Assembly: GCA_020466095.1 (NCBI GenBank)
Contig: CM035807.1
Span: 56,280,555 to 56,344,554 of the forward strand
DNA from: Chlorops oryzae
Lineage: Eukaryota; Arthropoda; Insecta; Diptera; Chloropidae
Direction of reading: 5' to 3'
Length of the DNA stretch: 64,000 nt
Numbering within the stretch: the stretch's first letter is position 1; the number at the start of each line of letters is the position of its first letter. Shown here piece after piece: positions 41,808 through 52,569 of this stretch. A program made the translations under genes and the position numbers. The notes under the pieces are model-generated. The model worked only from the letters and a program-made list of their open reading frames with translations, ran no database searches and was not told the DNA's origin.

Positions 41808-42689
41808 TGTCTCTCTTTTTTATTTATTTATTTTTTTTTTTTGTACGTTCTTTTTGAACTTAATCGTTGTTGCATAAGTTGTGGAGTGTGATTTTCTGTT
41901 ATAAAAATATTTAATTTTAACCTGGTAGCGCCTGAATTAAAAAAAATTAATATAAAAAATTAAATGAAATATGAACTGGTTCAGGTATGGAGATGACAGA
42001 AAACGAACCATTTTAGTGATGCCATATGGCATCGCTAGGCGCTACCGGGTTAAGCATGTGTATGAAGGATTTTGTATTATTTTGTTTGTTTTGTATTGTT
42101 ATCCACGGTCCCTAGTTCGTGCGAAATAAGTTACGCACTTTATGACATATTTTATCTATAAATATGGTATTGCGTGAGTTAATGCAAATACTTTTTAACG
42201 TTTGTTACGTATAGAAATCATGGGGATTCATGCAGTTGTGCATCCAAATGCATCATTCTTTTCTACTGCATGTTTGAAAAGAAATGTTACTTACTGATTT
42301 TTTATGCTTATTTCTTAATTTATAAATATGTGCATGCATGAACGAGGCATTCATGGAAATACTTTTTAGATCTGTAAGCATTTATGTGAATATACTTTTC
42401 GAGTCATTTTGATATATACGTGTATATAGGTATATATATATTTTTTCACGAAGTATGTACACATTTGCTTGGAAAATGTACTTAGTCTTGATAGGTTAAT
42501 TTAAGTTTTAAATTTTACCCTTTTACCTTCGCAATGCTATTCCCTTTCGTGTTTTCTGTAATGAGTTTTATTTAGATCACTATCCGTTTGTTCATCTTTA
42601 CGAACTCTATTTTCGATGCTCATGTTTCTATTTATTGTCGTCTAAGAGGGAAGAACTGTTACAGCGTTTTCTGTTCGAATTCTATGCCT
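41808..42689. other. AT-rich spacer with a TTAA MITE
   Basis: There is no coding frame. It contains the 129-bp TTAA element at 41921-42049 and a tatatagg/tatatata microsatellite near 42415-42440. Confidence 0.5.
41921..42049. mobile_element. Third TTAA MITE (129 bp)
   Basis: The inverted repeats CCTGGTAGCGCCTGA (41921) and, inverted, CCCGGTAGCGCCTAG (42049) are flanked by TTAA at 41917-41920 and 42050-42053. No coding capacity. The family is different from the two TTAA elements in the LTR of B. Confidence 0.8.
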
Positions 42690-43046
42690 TCATCCTAACA
42701 ATTGAACCTGATTTCCGTCAATTCTATCGGTAAACCTATTAAAATTTTGAATTTTGGATATTTTTCCTACAAATTTTGTCTTTTTGGCGTCCGATGCCAT
42801 ATCTTCCAACAAATATGTTTCTGCTCCTGAATCAACTAAACGAGATATGTTGTAATCGATAGCCTTGTTGCGGGGTAATTTGATCGAAACATTCTCTTTT
42901 ATTGCATTCTTCTCTGCATTAACGTTTCTCTTTAAATTTCTCTGCAATATAATTTGTTTACGGTCTTCTTCGAGTTGCCCAGTTGCAAATAAGGGGAAGT
43001 CCTCTACGAAGCGCTGCATCACTTGAACTATCCCAAGCACTATCAA
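42690..43046 (-). pseudogene. Possible retroelement protease fragment
   Basis: A 118-codon minus-strand frame contains SRLVDSGAETYLLED, which resembles the Asp-Ser-Gly active site of copia-type proteases, and a Lys/Asn-rich segment before it. No integrase or RT follows in the same frame. The call is tentative. Confidence 0.3.
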
Positions 43047-43395
43047 TAGGCATTAGTTCTCGTGGCAGTCATTGAGCAGAGAAAAGGTGATGTGTTCAAA
43101 GAATAGCATATGTTTTTTTTTTTATCAAAAAGTAGCATATTTTCAGGATTGAACTAAAATTTAAAAGCAAAACCCAAACGCAAAACCAAAACTTTTTTGA
43201 ACACCCCACTTTCTGCCTGCTCATGAGAGGCATAGGGTAGGCCTACCTAAAACGGCCATGCTCGAACAAAGTATATGTGTAAAAGTGATGGGAAAAGTCT
43301 ATGATATCCCCTCGCTTAAAAATGTTCAAGTGATCAATCCGGAGAGCATAAAATTTGCAACTGGGTGATTATATAAATTCTTGTTCGATGTCTTG

Positions 43396-43935
43396 TTAAC
43401 AAAACTCTATTCTCTGCATGACTTTTCCCTTGTGGAAAATGTTTCCCTTCGAAAGGTTTTCTTCATCAATTGTCTCCACTCCTATAGCCTTAGCTTTGGT
43501 CGTCACTGTCTCTGCAGTACAAATACTTTCACTAACGTTGGCTATCGGAAGTGAGATTGATGCTAAAGGTCTAGATTTTTCATTATTTTTGCTATATGTG
43601 AAGCTATTTTTCTGTTCAATTTTTCCAACAGGGTCATCTATTTGGCTCTTGCTATTAGTTCCCTTGAAAAGTATGTCCACTCCTTCAAAGTGCTTGTCGG
43701 TGTCAGAAAATTTTCCTAAAAATTCTCGCTTAATAAATTTTGTATCAACTTTAGTGCCAATGAACGGACTTACTGCGTTGCATGACATTAAATCTGATTC
43801 GTTCGATTTGAGAGTTGTCTCAAGATCATTTAATTTTCCAAATGAAATAACTACTTTTTCTCTAATACAACGATCGTTGTGAAAACGATAAATTTTAACG
43901 GCTATGTTTTTGGCAAAGATTATGAATAAATCCAA
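43396..43935 (-). CDS. Unrecognised open frame
   Basis: A 179-codon minus-strand frame (MDLFIIFAKNIAVKIYRF start) with mixed charged and Ser/Thr-rich sequence and no recognisable motif. It lies upstream, on the same strand, of the protease-like fragment and might be part of the same decayed element. Confidence 0.3.
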   Translation of the reverse strand: MDLFIIFAKNIAVKIYRFHNDRCIREKVVISFGKLNDLETTLKSNESDLMSCNAVSPFIGTKVDTKFIKREFLGKFSDTDKHFEGVDILFKGTNSKSQIDDPVGKIEQKNSFTYSKNNEKSRPLASISLPIANVSESICTAETVTTKAKAIGVETIDEENLSKGNIFHKGKVMQRIEFC

Positions 43936-44230
43936 AATCCAGAAAAATTCAAACAGGCTGATTCTTTTTGTTAAATATTTTGTTGCTGCTCAAACTTTTT
44001 CATGGTTTTCTATTACTATTTTAGTAAGTGACTTTGTTGATTTATTTTTAATACACGATTTTTAAGAACAATAGTAGTATTTATGTAATAGCGCAAAGCA
44101 TGCAAAACTGACAGTTAAATACTTTTATCTCACATGTTGCATGAACGCACCTCAGAAGCAGCTTACGTGCAAAGTTGTCAAAAACAGCTGATATTTATAT
44201 CAATATAGAAATTTTAAGCATATGTAAGAA
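43936..44230. other. Spacer, nothing recognised
   Basis: AT-rich DNA; the left terminus of the second Harbinger element should lie here but I could not identify it. Confidence 0.3.
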
Positions 44231-45698
44231 ATGCCGAAATTGAGCGAAAAAGTAAAATTTTTAAACGCGGTGCGCGATGTTTACATCAACGATTTTACGA
44301 TGCTTGAATTTCGTGAAACGAATGAAGGTAAGTAATGATTATTCATTGATTTAGTGCTAAGTCTTTTTCAAATCTTAGAAAATAAAAAAAGAGAGGATGA
44401 AATGTTATAGGTTGGACCATAATTGAATGTGCTGCAACTTCAAGTCGATGTAGTGTGCCATTTATGCATAACAGCGTACCAAAGTCCATGGCGAAGGAGC
44501 AACCGTCGCTAAAATAGCACATTTGTTTGGAATTGGTGGAGGACGGTCTTTGCCGGTATTGCGTATTTTTTATTAAGTTTCTACGATTTTAAATATTGAA
44601 TTCTCTCCAGATAACACTAGTTTACAGAATTTAAAACTTTCGCGAGAGCAGAGACGAAATGATGGTTTTTAGATTAAATTTGGGTCGCTGATCACGAAAA
44701 TGGCATTAGTTTTTTTTTCCAAAGAATAGTTTTTGAGATATGGGCAAAAAACGTGTTTTTTGGGTACTTTACGAGATTTTTCCAAATAACTCCAAAACGG
44801 CTCGTCTAAACAAAATAAATTTTTATCAATATGAAGCAGAAAACTTTGTTCTTTGCAACGATATATCATTTGTTACAATCGGTGTCTCAGTTTAAAAAAA
44901 ATCTCTAATAACTTCTTTATTTTTCAACCGATTTGGACGAAATTTAGTTTTTTATATATGCTAAATATATGTTTATCATTTCGTATCTGCTCTTTTTTTT
45001 TGTAAACTAGTGTAATTGCTAACAGGCTTTTTCACGCTATAATGAAGCTAAAATGTCGGTATATTTTTGTTCCAAATGCTTTGGAACGCAAACAAATTGT
45101 TAGCGAAACATACAATGAATTGCCTTACTGCATCGGTTATGTCGACGGTACCGAAATTAAATTGTCCGAAAAACCTTATGAAGATCCTGAAGCTTATTTT
45201 TCGCGAAAACAAATATACTCCATCAATGTGCAAGCTATTTGCGATCGAAACCTTTCATTTCGGCATTTGGTAATTGGTCATCCTGGAAGCGTTCATGACG
45301 CCCGAATATATTGTTCTTGCGCTTTAGCAAAGAATCCTGAAGAGGATTTTGAGGGAGAGCAATGGATTGCTTGTGATAGCGCATACAAGCTGTCTAAAAC
45401 AGTTTTAACTCCATTTAGAGCAAATGCAGCAGGTTCAGCCGTAACGCAACAAAAATCTTTCAACAAAAAACATAAACAATATAGGATATGAGTTGAACAT
45501 TCTTTTGCGTTGCTTAAAGAAAGGTTGAATAGACTGAAGAAGTTGCGTTTGCAAATAAAAAACGACAGTGGCATTACTAAGAGTTGCCAATGGGTTCTAG
45601 TGTGCGCAATTCTTCATAACATAGCTACAGAGCAAAATGAAAACCACGATGTTACCTTTACGGAAGACAACTTTTTTGTTGAAGAGAGAGCTCTTTGA
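44231..45698 (+). pseudogene. Harbinger 2 DDE transposase, interrupted
   Basis: Exon 1 starts at ATG 44231 (MPKLSEKVKFLNAVRDV) and ends at a GTAAG donor (44328). An HTH remnant (GEGATVAKIAHLFGIG, about 44480-44530) follows. The MITE at 44614-45013 separates it from the catalytic part (from 45042), which has YVDGTEI (first Asp), HPGSVHDARIY (second Asp) and VEHSFALLKERL (Glu). A TGA at 45489-45491 stops the frame two codons before that Glu block; the same frame then continues to 45698. Confidence 0.8.
44614..45013. mobile_element. 400-bp MITE
   Basis: Perfect 13-bp terminal inverted repeats ACACTAGTTTACA (44614-44626) and TGTAAACTAGTGT (45001-45013). The interior is AT-rich and non-coding. 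No convincing target duplication is visible. It breaks the transposase of Harbinger 2. Confidence 0.75.
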
Positions 45699-45731
45699 GA
45701 AGAAACGAAGGCGAGAGCAAAAGATCAAATA

Positions 45732-47018
45732 TTAGTGTAGTAAAAAGAAATCCATTATTTTTGCATTAAATTTAGGGCTTTATTTAAGATAGTTAGAATG
45801 ACCCGATTTAGGTCAAATATGCGCCGTTTTGTTTGATAACTTGTTGCCATTTTAAAGGTAATTTCATTATGCCTCTCTCATAGAAGCCCTCGTTCCTATT
45901 AGCAAAAAATTGAGACAGTCGAATTTCAGAAGCCTCTCTTGAAGCGAATGTTTCACCAGCAAAATTGTTCGCCATGGACAGGAACAGATGGTAATCACTT
46001 GGTGCCAGGTCCGGACTATAAGGTGGATGCAGAAGAACCTCCCAACCAAACTCCCGGAGCTTCTGGCGAGTCACTATCGATGTGTGTGGCCTGGTGTTGT
46101 CCTGATGGAACACAATTCCTCTCCTATTGGCCAAAGCTGGCCGCTTATGGGCGATTGCTTCCTTCAGACGGTCTAATTGTTGACAGTAGAGTTCCGAGTT
46201 AAGAGTTTTGCCATATGGGAGCAGCTCATAGTAGATAATTCCCTGCCAATCCCACCAAACACACAGCAAACTCTTCCTGGCCGTCAATCCTGGCTTGGCC
46301 ACCGTTTCCGCCGGTTCACCGTGTTTCGACCACGACCGTTTTCGCTTGACGTTGTCGTAAGTGACCCACTTTTCATCACCAGTCACCAACCGCTTCAGAA
46401 ATGGGTCGATTTTGTTGCGGTTCAGCAGCGATTCGCAGATGGAAATTCGGTCTATGAGGTTTTTTTGCGTTAACTCGTGTGGCACCCATACATCGAGCTT
46501 CTTTGTGTGTCCAGCCTTATTCAAATGGTTCCAAACGGTTTTTTGTGCAATCTTTAGCTCTTTTGCAATCGAAACAGTGCTAACATGACGGTCGGACTCG
46601 ATAATTTCCATGATTTTATCGACATTTTCGACAATTGGCCTTCCAGTGCGTGGTGCATCCTTGACATCGAAGTTACCGGAACGGAATCGACGAAACCAAA
46701 ATTGCGCATGATTGGCTGTTACAGTATCAGGTCCATAAGCCCTATTCACATTTTCAGCCGCCTGGCTTGCGTTTTCTCCCTTATCGAAGAAAAACTGTAA
46801 AATGTAGCGAATTTTCTCTTTGCTGATGTCCATCTTTGACAAGCTCTCAAACAAAACTGAATCAATCAATCAAAAAAGTGTCAAAAAAGCTTTTTTAGTA
46901 GGAACTGTCATCTTTCTAATGCCCCCTAGCGGAACACGATCGGACTTATACAACGCGAGATGCAGATAAATAACGCCATCTATTGGAAAAATAATGGATT
47001 TCTTTTTACTACACCTAA
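45732..47018 (-). mobile_element. Mariner-family element with open transposase
   Basis: Terminal repeats TTAGTGTAGTAAAAAGAAAT (45732) and, inverted, TTAGGTGTAGTAAAAAGAAA (47018) extend about 30 bp, and the TA duplications are at 45730-45731 and 47019-47020. Length is 1,287 bp with a single minus-strand gene. It inserted into the 3' flank of the Harbinger 2 transposase gene. Confidence 0.95.
45808..46833 (-). CDS. Mariner transposase, uninterrupted
   Basis: The 341-residue transposase starts at MDISKEKIRYILQFFF (ATG at 46833), chosen over an upstream in-frame codon because mariner proteins start at this motif. The N-terminal HTH pair is present (ASQAAENVNRAYG; VSIAKELKIAQKTVWNHL), then WVPHEL. 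The DD34D Asps are in VTGDEKWV, FHQDNTRPH and SPDLAPSDYHLF. The protein has the normal length and no lesion, so it may be functional. The sequence resembles the cecropia/mellifera-type mariners and differs strongly from the Himar1-like copy. It is encoded on the opposite strand to the surrounding transposase gene. Confidence 0.93.
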   Translation of the reverse strand: MDISKEKIRYILQFFFDKGENASQAAENVNRAYGPDTVTANHAQFWFRRFRSGNFDVKDAPRTGRPIVENVDKIMEIIESDRHVSTVSIAKELKIAQKTVWNHLNKAGHTKKLDVWVPHELTQKNLIDRISICESLLNRNKIDPFLKRLVTGDEKWVTYDNVKRKRSWSKHGEPAETVAKPGLTARKSLLCVWWDWQGIIYYELLPYGKTLNSELYCQQLDRLKEAIAHKRPALANRRGIVFHQDNTRPHTSIVTRQKLREFGWEVLLHPPYSPDLAPSDYHLFLSMANNFAGETFASREASEIRLSQFFANRNEGFYERGIMKLPLKWQQVIKQNGAYLT

Positions 47019-47393
47019 TATATTGCAACTAATGAAGTTGTATAATAAACTTGTTTAAAGAAAAAAAAAATACTTTTCCATTTATTTTATAAAAAGCAAA
47101 AAAAAAGGTATAGAAAAACATTTTAAAACAATCACATTCTTGTTTCTTATTAATAAAAACTATAACAAAATATGGAGTAAAAACCCTGTACTTTTCTGAC
47201 TTTTTACAAAATGTAAAAAAGGAAACATAAAGAAAAATCACATTTCTTGTGCTAACAGTAACCTTCCTTCAATACTAACCATAAAAATTATTTATTTATT
47301 ATCGATTTCAGCTCATAAATTTTTAACTCTTCTTGGCTTTCAATTCGAATCCTTTCTTTTCGTTCTTCTTTTTCATTATCCAGTCTTTTCATT

Positions 47394-48222
47394 TCAATTT
47401 GGTTTTGCATCTCCATTTTTTTTTTTTTTTAGCTCAAACTGGGCCTTATCTCTTTCAATTTCCCACTCTAGTCTCTTAGTTTCTAGGGCTACCTTCTCCG
47501 TTTGAATAGAAACCAATGCGACCAAAGGAGTATGTGCGTTCGATATTTTCCTCTTGTTTCCGTTCGTAGCTTTTAACTGTCCAACGGTACAGCTGGCATC
47601 GGACAGAGTTGTAAAATTAGTTTCGCTTTCTTCCAAATACTCTTCCTCATTTTCGCAGTCATCCAAAGCTTCAAATTCACATTCGACGTATTCGTTTGCA
47701 TCTGCCATTGTACGAAGTTTTTCTGTGGATTAAAGCTTTTTCTCTGTGCAAATATTTCGTCCAATTCTACAAAGTGTGGACAGATTCTGTCTATGTAGTC
47801 TTTGACGCTGTTTTCCTCTCCGTCTTCTAGAAGGCCAGCACCAGTTTGATTCTTCCATGTGATTGCTGCCACATAGGAATTTCTAAAATGTCGCATCTTA
47901 CTTTTCATAACTTTCCACGGAATTTCTTTCAATAAAACACATCTTTCGCCTATTTTTGTGTAAAACTTCTGAGCCGTAGGTTTCTTTAAAAAAAAGTAAC
48001 GGTAAAAATGCTTCTCCTCACTTTGAAGCAACTTACTTCAAAAGTTAAAGCGTTGTCTTTAATGGCTTCCACAACTCCATGCAGCAGTTTGTTGAACTCC
48101 CTTTCCGTCCACCGATGCGCGGAATTCGTCCTAGGCCTTTTATTTTTTGGAACTGTGATCTATAAATAAAATTTCTAGTTTAATATCTTTAAAATAACCG
48201 CAAAACAACTCACCTCAGCCAT
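47394..48222 (-). pseudogene. Harbinger 2 Myb/SANT-like accessory protein
   Basis: Minus-strand exons: 48222-48214 (MAE), 48159-48037 (SAHRWTEREFNKLLHGVVEA), and from 47983 (KPTAQKFYTKIG, PWKVMKSKMRHFRNSYVAA). Introns have GT/AG ends and phase 0. The last exon shifts frame near the A run at about 47725; the alternative frame then gives the C-terminal part (FEALDDCENEEEYLEESE, and a coiled coil EKVALETKRLEWEIERDK) to 47394. Family members bind the element ends with the transposase. The single shift could also be a misread A run. Confidence 0.72.
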
Positions 48223-48531
48223 TTCAAAACTTCCCGACCGGTGATTGGGGATGTACGATGCCTATTCGATATTTTGATGAAATCGTATCGGTTGTATCAA
48301 TATTCCAACTCCACAATAAGGTTTTATTTTCAGTAATCCACAAGCTTCAATTTTAAACTCAAGATATATTTAAAGCAAAATTGCTTTGAAAAAAATAAAA
48401 ATTAAGCATAAAACACTTTATAACATACGTATAAAGCCCAGAATAAATTTTTCTGATATAAGCATCGTATCGAAGTACCGACATTTTTAGCCGTAATATT
48501 GTTGAATCGATATTTTTCTCAAAATTTAACA
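48223..48531. other. Spacer, nothing recognised
   Basis: No gene is seen. The sequence contains repeated atcgtatcg-type motifs (about 48285 and 48465) that may belong to the right end of Harbinger 2. Confidence 0.3.
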
Positions 48532-48903
48532 GTCCTAGCAAAGAGTATAGATATAGAAGAGGCGGCATTTCGCAATTTTCTCACTTCCCTCTTTCTGAGT
48601 TTCATGCATATCATGAGAGAATATACCACGTGCGATAGTAGAAAATAACCAAAGCAAAGAAATGGAAAGAAATACAGAAGGCAAATGAAAACGTAAACAA
48701 CCAATGTCTTTCAGGCACGGAGTTAAAATTTTTTTTCAAGGGTCTGCGTAAAAAGTTCTTATGAAAGTCATATAATACATATTTACTTGAGTTTGATTTC
48801 AATACCAAATATGAGGTAGCCTTGTTTATTTATTCTATAAAAGTTAAATTTTTCAAAACATATTCCTATGTAAAAACTTTTTAGAGAGCCTTATGTTTAT
48901 TTC

Positions 48904-49690
48904 AGGGGCTAACCCCTTCGGCTGCGCTATTGCTGACTTTATGCACGCCTGCGTTGGCGAATTACTTTCGCATGCCTTTGGACACAAATCAGAATAACAA
49001 CTTTTCATATGTGTGCGTGTGTGTTAGAAGGATTTTCGTTGTCATGCATGTAAGGACAATGTGTAAAATATGAATTCGTACAGATAATTTTTTGGGCAAA
49101 ATAATTTTTTTTACACTTTACAAATTTTCCAAGATGTTCAATTAAAATTCACACAGAAATATATTTGAATTTATGTTTGAAGTAAAATTGGACATGGGAT
49201 TTTATTAGTTATTTGAGCGTAAAGCCTGTAAGACTTGAAAATACTTTTCTCCAAAACTTACGAGTAAAATTTTGAATTTTGATCACTGTGAAAGGTAGAA
49301 AGTTGTTGTTGCTAAGTGCGGTTCTACATTAAGAGGCAAAACACGTCTCACTGAAAGAAACTCATAAGAGGGACGGAGATGTAATGTCATCCGTCTCTAC
49401 CACTCTCATGTGTTTAATTCCAGTGAGTCGTGTTTTGCCTTTTAATGCAGAACCCTACTTATATGTTGCTTAATGATAATTACGGGGGAGAACGTAGGAG
49501 AGAAGTAAAAAGTAAGAAGGCGCTAAAAATTTCTCCTAGGATAAATTCTCTTTGCTAGTTCGCCGAGGGAATTTATATATTTATGTTTCCGAATTAATTT
49601 ATTTATTTATGGTTCTAAAAATTTGTTTTTATAAAATTTATTTTTTCTGCCGTTCGGCAGAAAAGGGTTAAAAAAAAGGGTTAGCCCTTT
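48904..49690. mobile_element. Possible nested MITE
   Basis: AGGGGCTAACCCCTT (48904) and its inverted AAGGGCTAACCCTTT (49690) might be the ends of a nested element. No target duplication was found, so the span is tentative. Confidence 0.3.
49320..49453. repeat. 134-bp imperfect palindrome (hairpin MITE)
   Basis: GGTTCTACATTAAGAGGCAA (49320) pairs with GGTTCTGCATTAAAAGGCAA (inverted, ending 49453), and the pairing continues inward through AACACG/CGTGTT, CACTG and GAGACGGA-type blocks. A transcript would fold into a long hairpin. No target duplication is seen. Confidence 0.7.
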
Positions 49691-50397
49691 ACGTTTTTAC
49701 ATGTGAGAATTATGGATAATGGTTAAGTTTAATTACAGAAAATATTATTATTTTCTAGGGAATGTAAAGACTGATGGCAAAAACGCGTAAAAATATTGTT
49801 TTAACTACGTTTTTTAACGGCCCTACACGTTAAAAATAAAATTCAGAGCTAACCAATTACTTTTATAACAACTTTCAAAAGAACATATATTTTCAAACAA
49901 GCATCTTACAGCCGACAAGACCTCCACTTTTCCGTAAATCGCTTGATGGAAGGCACTCTACAAAACCGAACGGCGGCTTCGCTACGTTGCACGGGTAGCA
50001 ACAGATAAACAACATAAGCAGCAGACTCGAAAAATGATTTTTTCATTTTCAAGAAGCCAAAAATGTTCGAAGCACACAACGTCCAAGTACGTGAACGCAC
50101 ACTCTAACGTTCTCATATTCCGTTCAATAGAAACGACAAAAAAAATGAACACACAACGTGAGCGACGGCAATTCGCGAAATGCGAATGAGCGAAAGAGAA
50201 AGGAGAGCCAGAACTGGTTTTGGTTGCAAAGTCATTTTTCGCATATTCTCTTTCCTTTCTCATCTTTGTTTTGATCATGTTCTGTTGTGAAAAAAGTTCA
50301 TATTCTTTCGATATGCGTGAAAAACGAATGAGTGAAAAGCGTAGAGCGCGTAACGCGAAATGCCGCCTCTTCTATATCTATACTCTTTGGTCCTAGC

Positions 50398-50869
50398 GAG
50401 CATCAGCTGATTCTGTCAACGAGTTTATGCGCTTTATATGCTCGCTTTGCGCTATCTAATCGTAGTGCAGAGCGCGTAAAATTATTTTCATACAAAATTT
50501 GACAGTTGGTTTATGACCAGGGCGAATGAAAAGTGTAGTTTTGTGGCCGCCTACGGCCATGCCCACAAATGTAGATTTTTCGTAACTTCTGAAGTAAATG
50601 GCGAAGAAGCTTCAAATTCGCAATATAGGTTAACCAAGGTGAACGAAAGCTGGAGGAAAAAAAAATTATGTAGCCCGCCCACTGCCACGCCACCAAATGG
50701 AGATTTTTCGTAACATAGTGCGCCAGCAATTTCGGGACGCTGGGTATTTCAAAGTCGTAATAAATAAATAACAAAGTCGTAATAAATAAATAACAAAGTC
50801 GTAGGTCGCAAATTTTCTGCTGTGTTTCTGGTGACACATATCCAACTCAGCATATTTGGATATTTATTG
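50398..50869. other. Spacer with two local duplications
   Basis: A segment tagttttgtggccgcctacg...gatttttcgtaac (about 50537-50586) recurs diverged at about 50668-50714. The 23-bp string aataaataaataacaaagtc is repeated at about 50757 and 50780. No gene is present. Confidence 0.5.
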
Positions 50870-51174
50870 GGTCAGCTGTGCTGCGCTTGCTTCAGCTCTG
50901 CTTCGCTTACTTCGATTTATTTATATTGCGCAATCGATGCGCGTGTGACATAAATTTGGTGTTTATGATTTGTTTTCTTTCTTGTTCTTCTCATTGCTTA
51001 ACCCGGCCAACTTGGGCTCCATATGGAAATGCCAAGCAATGACTGTCACAAGCCAGCCAAACGGGGAGTGATGGAGGAGTAAAATGTCCTTAAAAAACCA
51101 GCCCTATCTGGCCTCCGGGTAGGACCAAGCTGAAAGGGCGCCACCCTGGGATACGGGTATCCTTTTTTTGGAAT

Positions 51175-52569
51175 ATGGAGATAAATGAAGAGGTGCGGGT
51201 AGGGATATCTACCCAATTGTCGGTAGGATGCGTGACTGCGACTACCGGCGGGCGCGGCGAAAGCTGCGTCGCCAGCGGTCACACCACTACTGTAATGGCA
51301 GCAGGTTACAGTGGTGGAGAAGCTACTGCGAAACTTAAAACGATGCGCGAACGTACGCAGAGGGGTGCAGCCGTTGATGTAGACGCTGAGCCGGAGAGCG
51401 TACAAATGACGTCTGATGACGAGGACGAGCTTTTGCGTTCCCCCCAGCCGGATCAGGGTGCCAATATCCCTCGTAGGAGTGAGCCCAGATATCGGCCAAC
51501 AAAGGAGGGGCGCAAAGCTTTGGCGGAGTACAAGGCTGGTCTAAAGATAATAGGCCGGCTTGGAAATGCCAAACCGCTCAACAAGGAGGAGGAAGAAACG
51601 CTTAAGTGGGCCAGGGAGACCGTGGAAAAGGGCGGCGCGCACTTTGAAGGCAAAGCTAAATTAGGCGCTACCAATCCGTCTTTCGCGAACAAAATCGAAG
51701 AGGTGGTAGCGAAGAATATTGCCGACAAACGGCAGCGGTCCTCGGAAGCAGGCCCCCCGAACCCCAAGAGACCGCAATCTCATCCGGCACCCGACAAACC
51801 TTCGACCTCCAAGGCGGCGGCAAAGGCGAGTGAAGTGGCTAAGCGGCACCTGACCGTAGCCCTCCTCGACCGTAGCAACCCGCTGGGACAAATGACCAAC
51901 GAGCAGTGGAGGACAGTTGAGACCAAGCTCATTGACCTGCTGTTTCACTAAATTGAAACGACGCCCGACGCTCCGACACCGTCATTTGATGGGGCCGGGT
52001 GGTTCAACGGGGTCAAGATTATCAAATGCAACGATTAGCCAACCCTGTTCTGGATTCAGGACGCTGCTCCGAAGATCCAGGGCCTTTGGAAGGGGGCTCA
52101 ACTCGCTATAGTTCGCAACGCAATTCCGAGCGTACCTAAAGCGAAGGTGTTAATACCCCGGACAGTACAACCGGAAGCGGCGCTGAAGCTTCTACAACGT
52201 CAGAATCCCGACATTCCGACCGCAGACTGGAGAGTCCTGCACGTAGGGAAGCCTGAAACCCCAGAGGGAGGGCAGAACTACATTCTCCAGATCAGCAAGG
52301 CAGCCGAGGACTTACTGTACCCCAGGTTCGGTAAGATGTCATGGGGAATTGGGAGTGTTTACCTGCGCCTTAAGAAGCGGCACCCCAAGGATGACAACAG
52401 CAATACATTGGAAGCGGGCGAGGTGGAGAGAGTCCTAGAGTCTCTGACCCTTGCAACCGCCCAACTAGCCGTTGATGCCGGTCAACTGACAGATGGCAAA
52501 CGGACTACGGCACCAGAGATCCCGGATGGCCCTGAAGCTGGCGGTACTGCAGATCAATCTGCAGCATAG
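51175..52569 (+). pseudogene. LOA-like LINE ORF1, two in-frame stops
   Basis: The frame from ATG 51175 runs 464 codons to 52569 with in-frame TAA at 51949-51951 and TAG at 52036-52038. The N-terminal half is Ala/Glu/Lys-rich with low complexity (EEETLKWARETVEKGG). The C-terminal half after the stops reads PTLFWIQDAAPKIQGLWKG and WGIGSVYLRLKKRHPKDD, as in RNA-binding ORF1 domains of this group. No CCHC knuckle is visible. It overlaps ORF2 by 77 bases in another frame. Gag-like RNA packaging is the family role. Confidence 0.8.

Larger units (their letters stand above)
44231..48222. mobile_element. Second PIF/Harbinger element with nested insertions
   Basis: The span is bounded by the outer coding ends, not by termini, which I could not pair. 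It carries the two Harbinger genes in convergent orientation: transposase (plus strand) and Myb/SANT-like protein (minus strand). A 400-bp MITE interrupts the transposase gene and a complete mariner (45732-47018) lies between the two genes. It is a different family from the element at 847-3815. Confidence 0.75.
48540..50389. mobile_element. 1.85-kb terminal-inverted-repeat element, class unknown
   Basis: Inverted repeats of about 35 bp (AAAGAGTATAGATATAGAAG, then AGGCGGCATTTCGC) at 48540 and inverted at 50389 are flanked by an exact 8-bp duplication GTCCTAGC (48532-48539 and 50390-50397). No transposase frame is recognisable. An 8-bp duplication fits hAT or P-type elements, but the terminal sequence is not one I recognise. 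Internal palindromes indicate nested MITEs. Confidence 0.8.

Noticed and set aside
41758..42053. Possible tail or duplicated end of the Himar1-like element
   Set aside because: The TA-bounded terminus at 41805 is unambiguous, and the palindrome farther on is a separate TTAA element.
45939..46588. Plus-strand frames opposite the second mariner
   Set aside because: Antisense shadows of a well-supported transposase gene.
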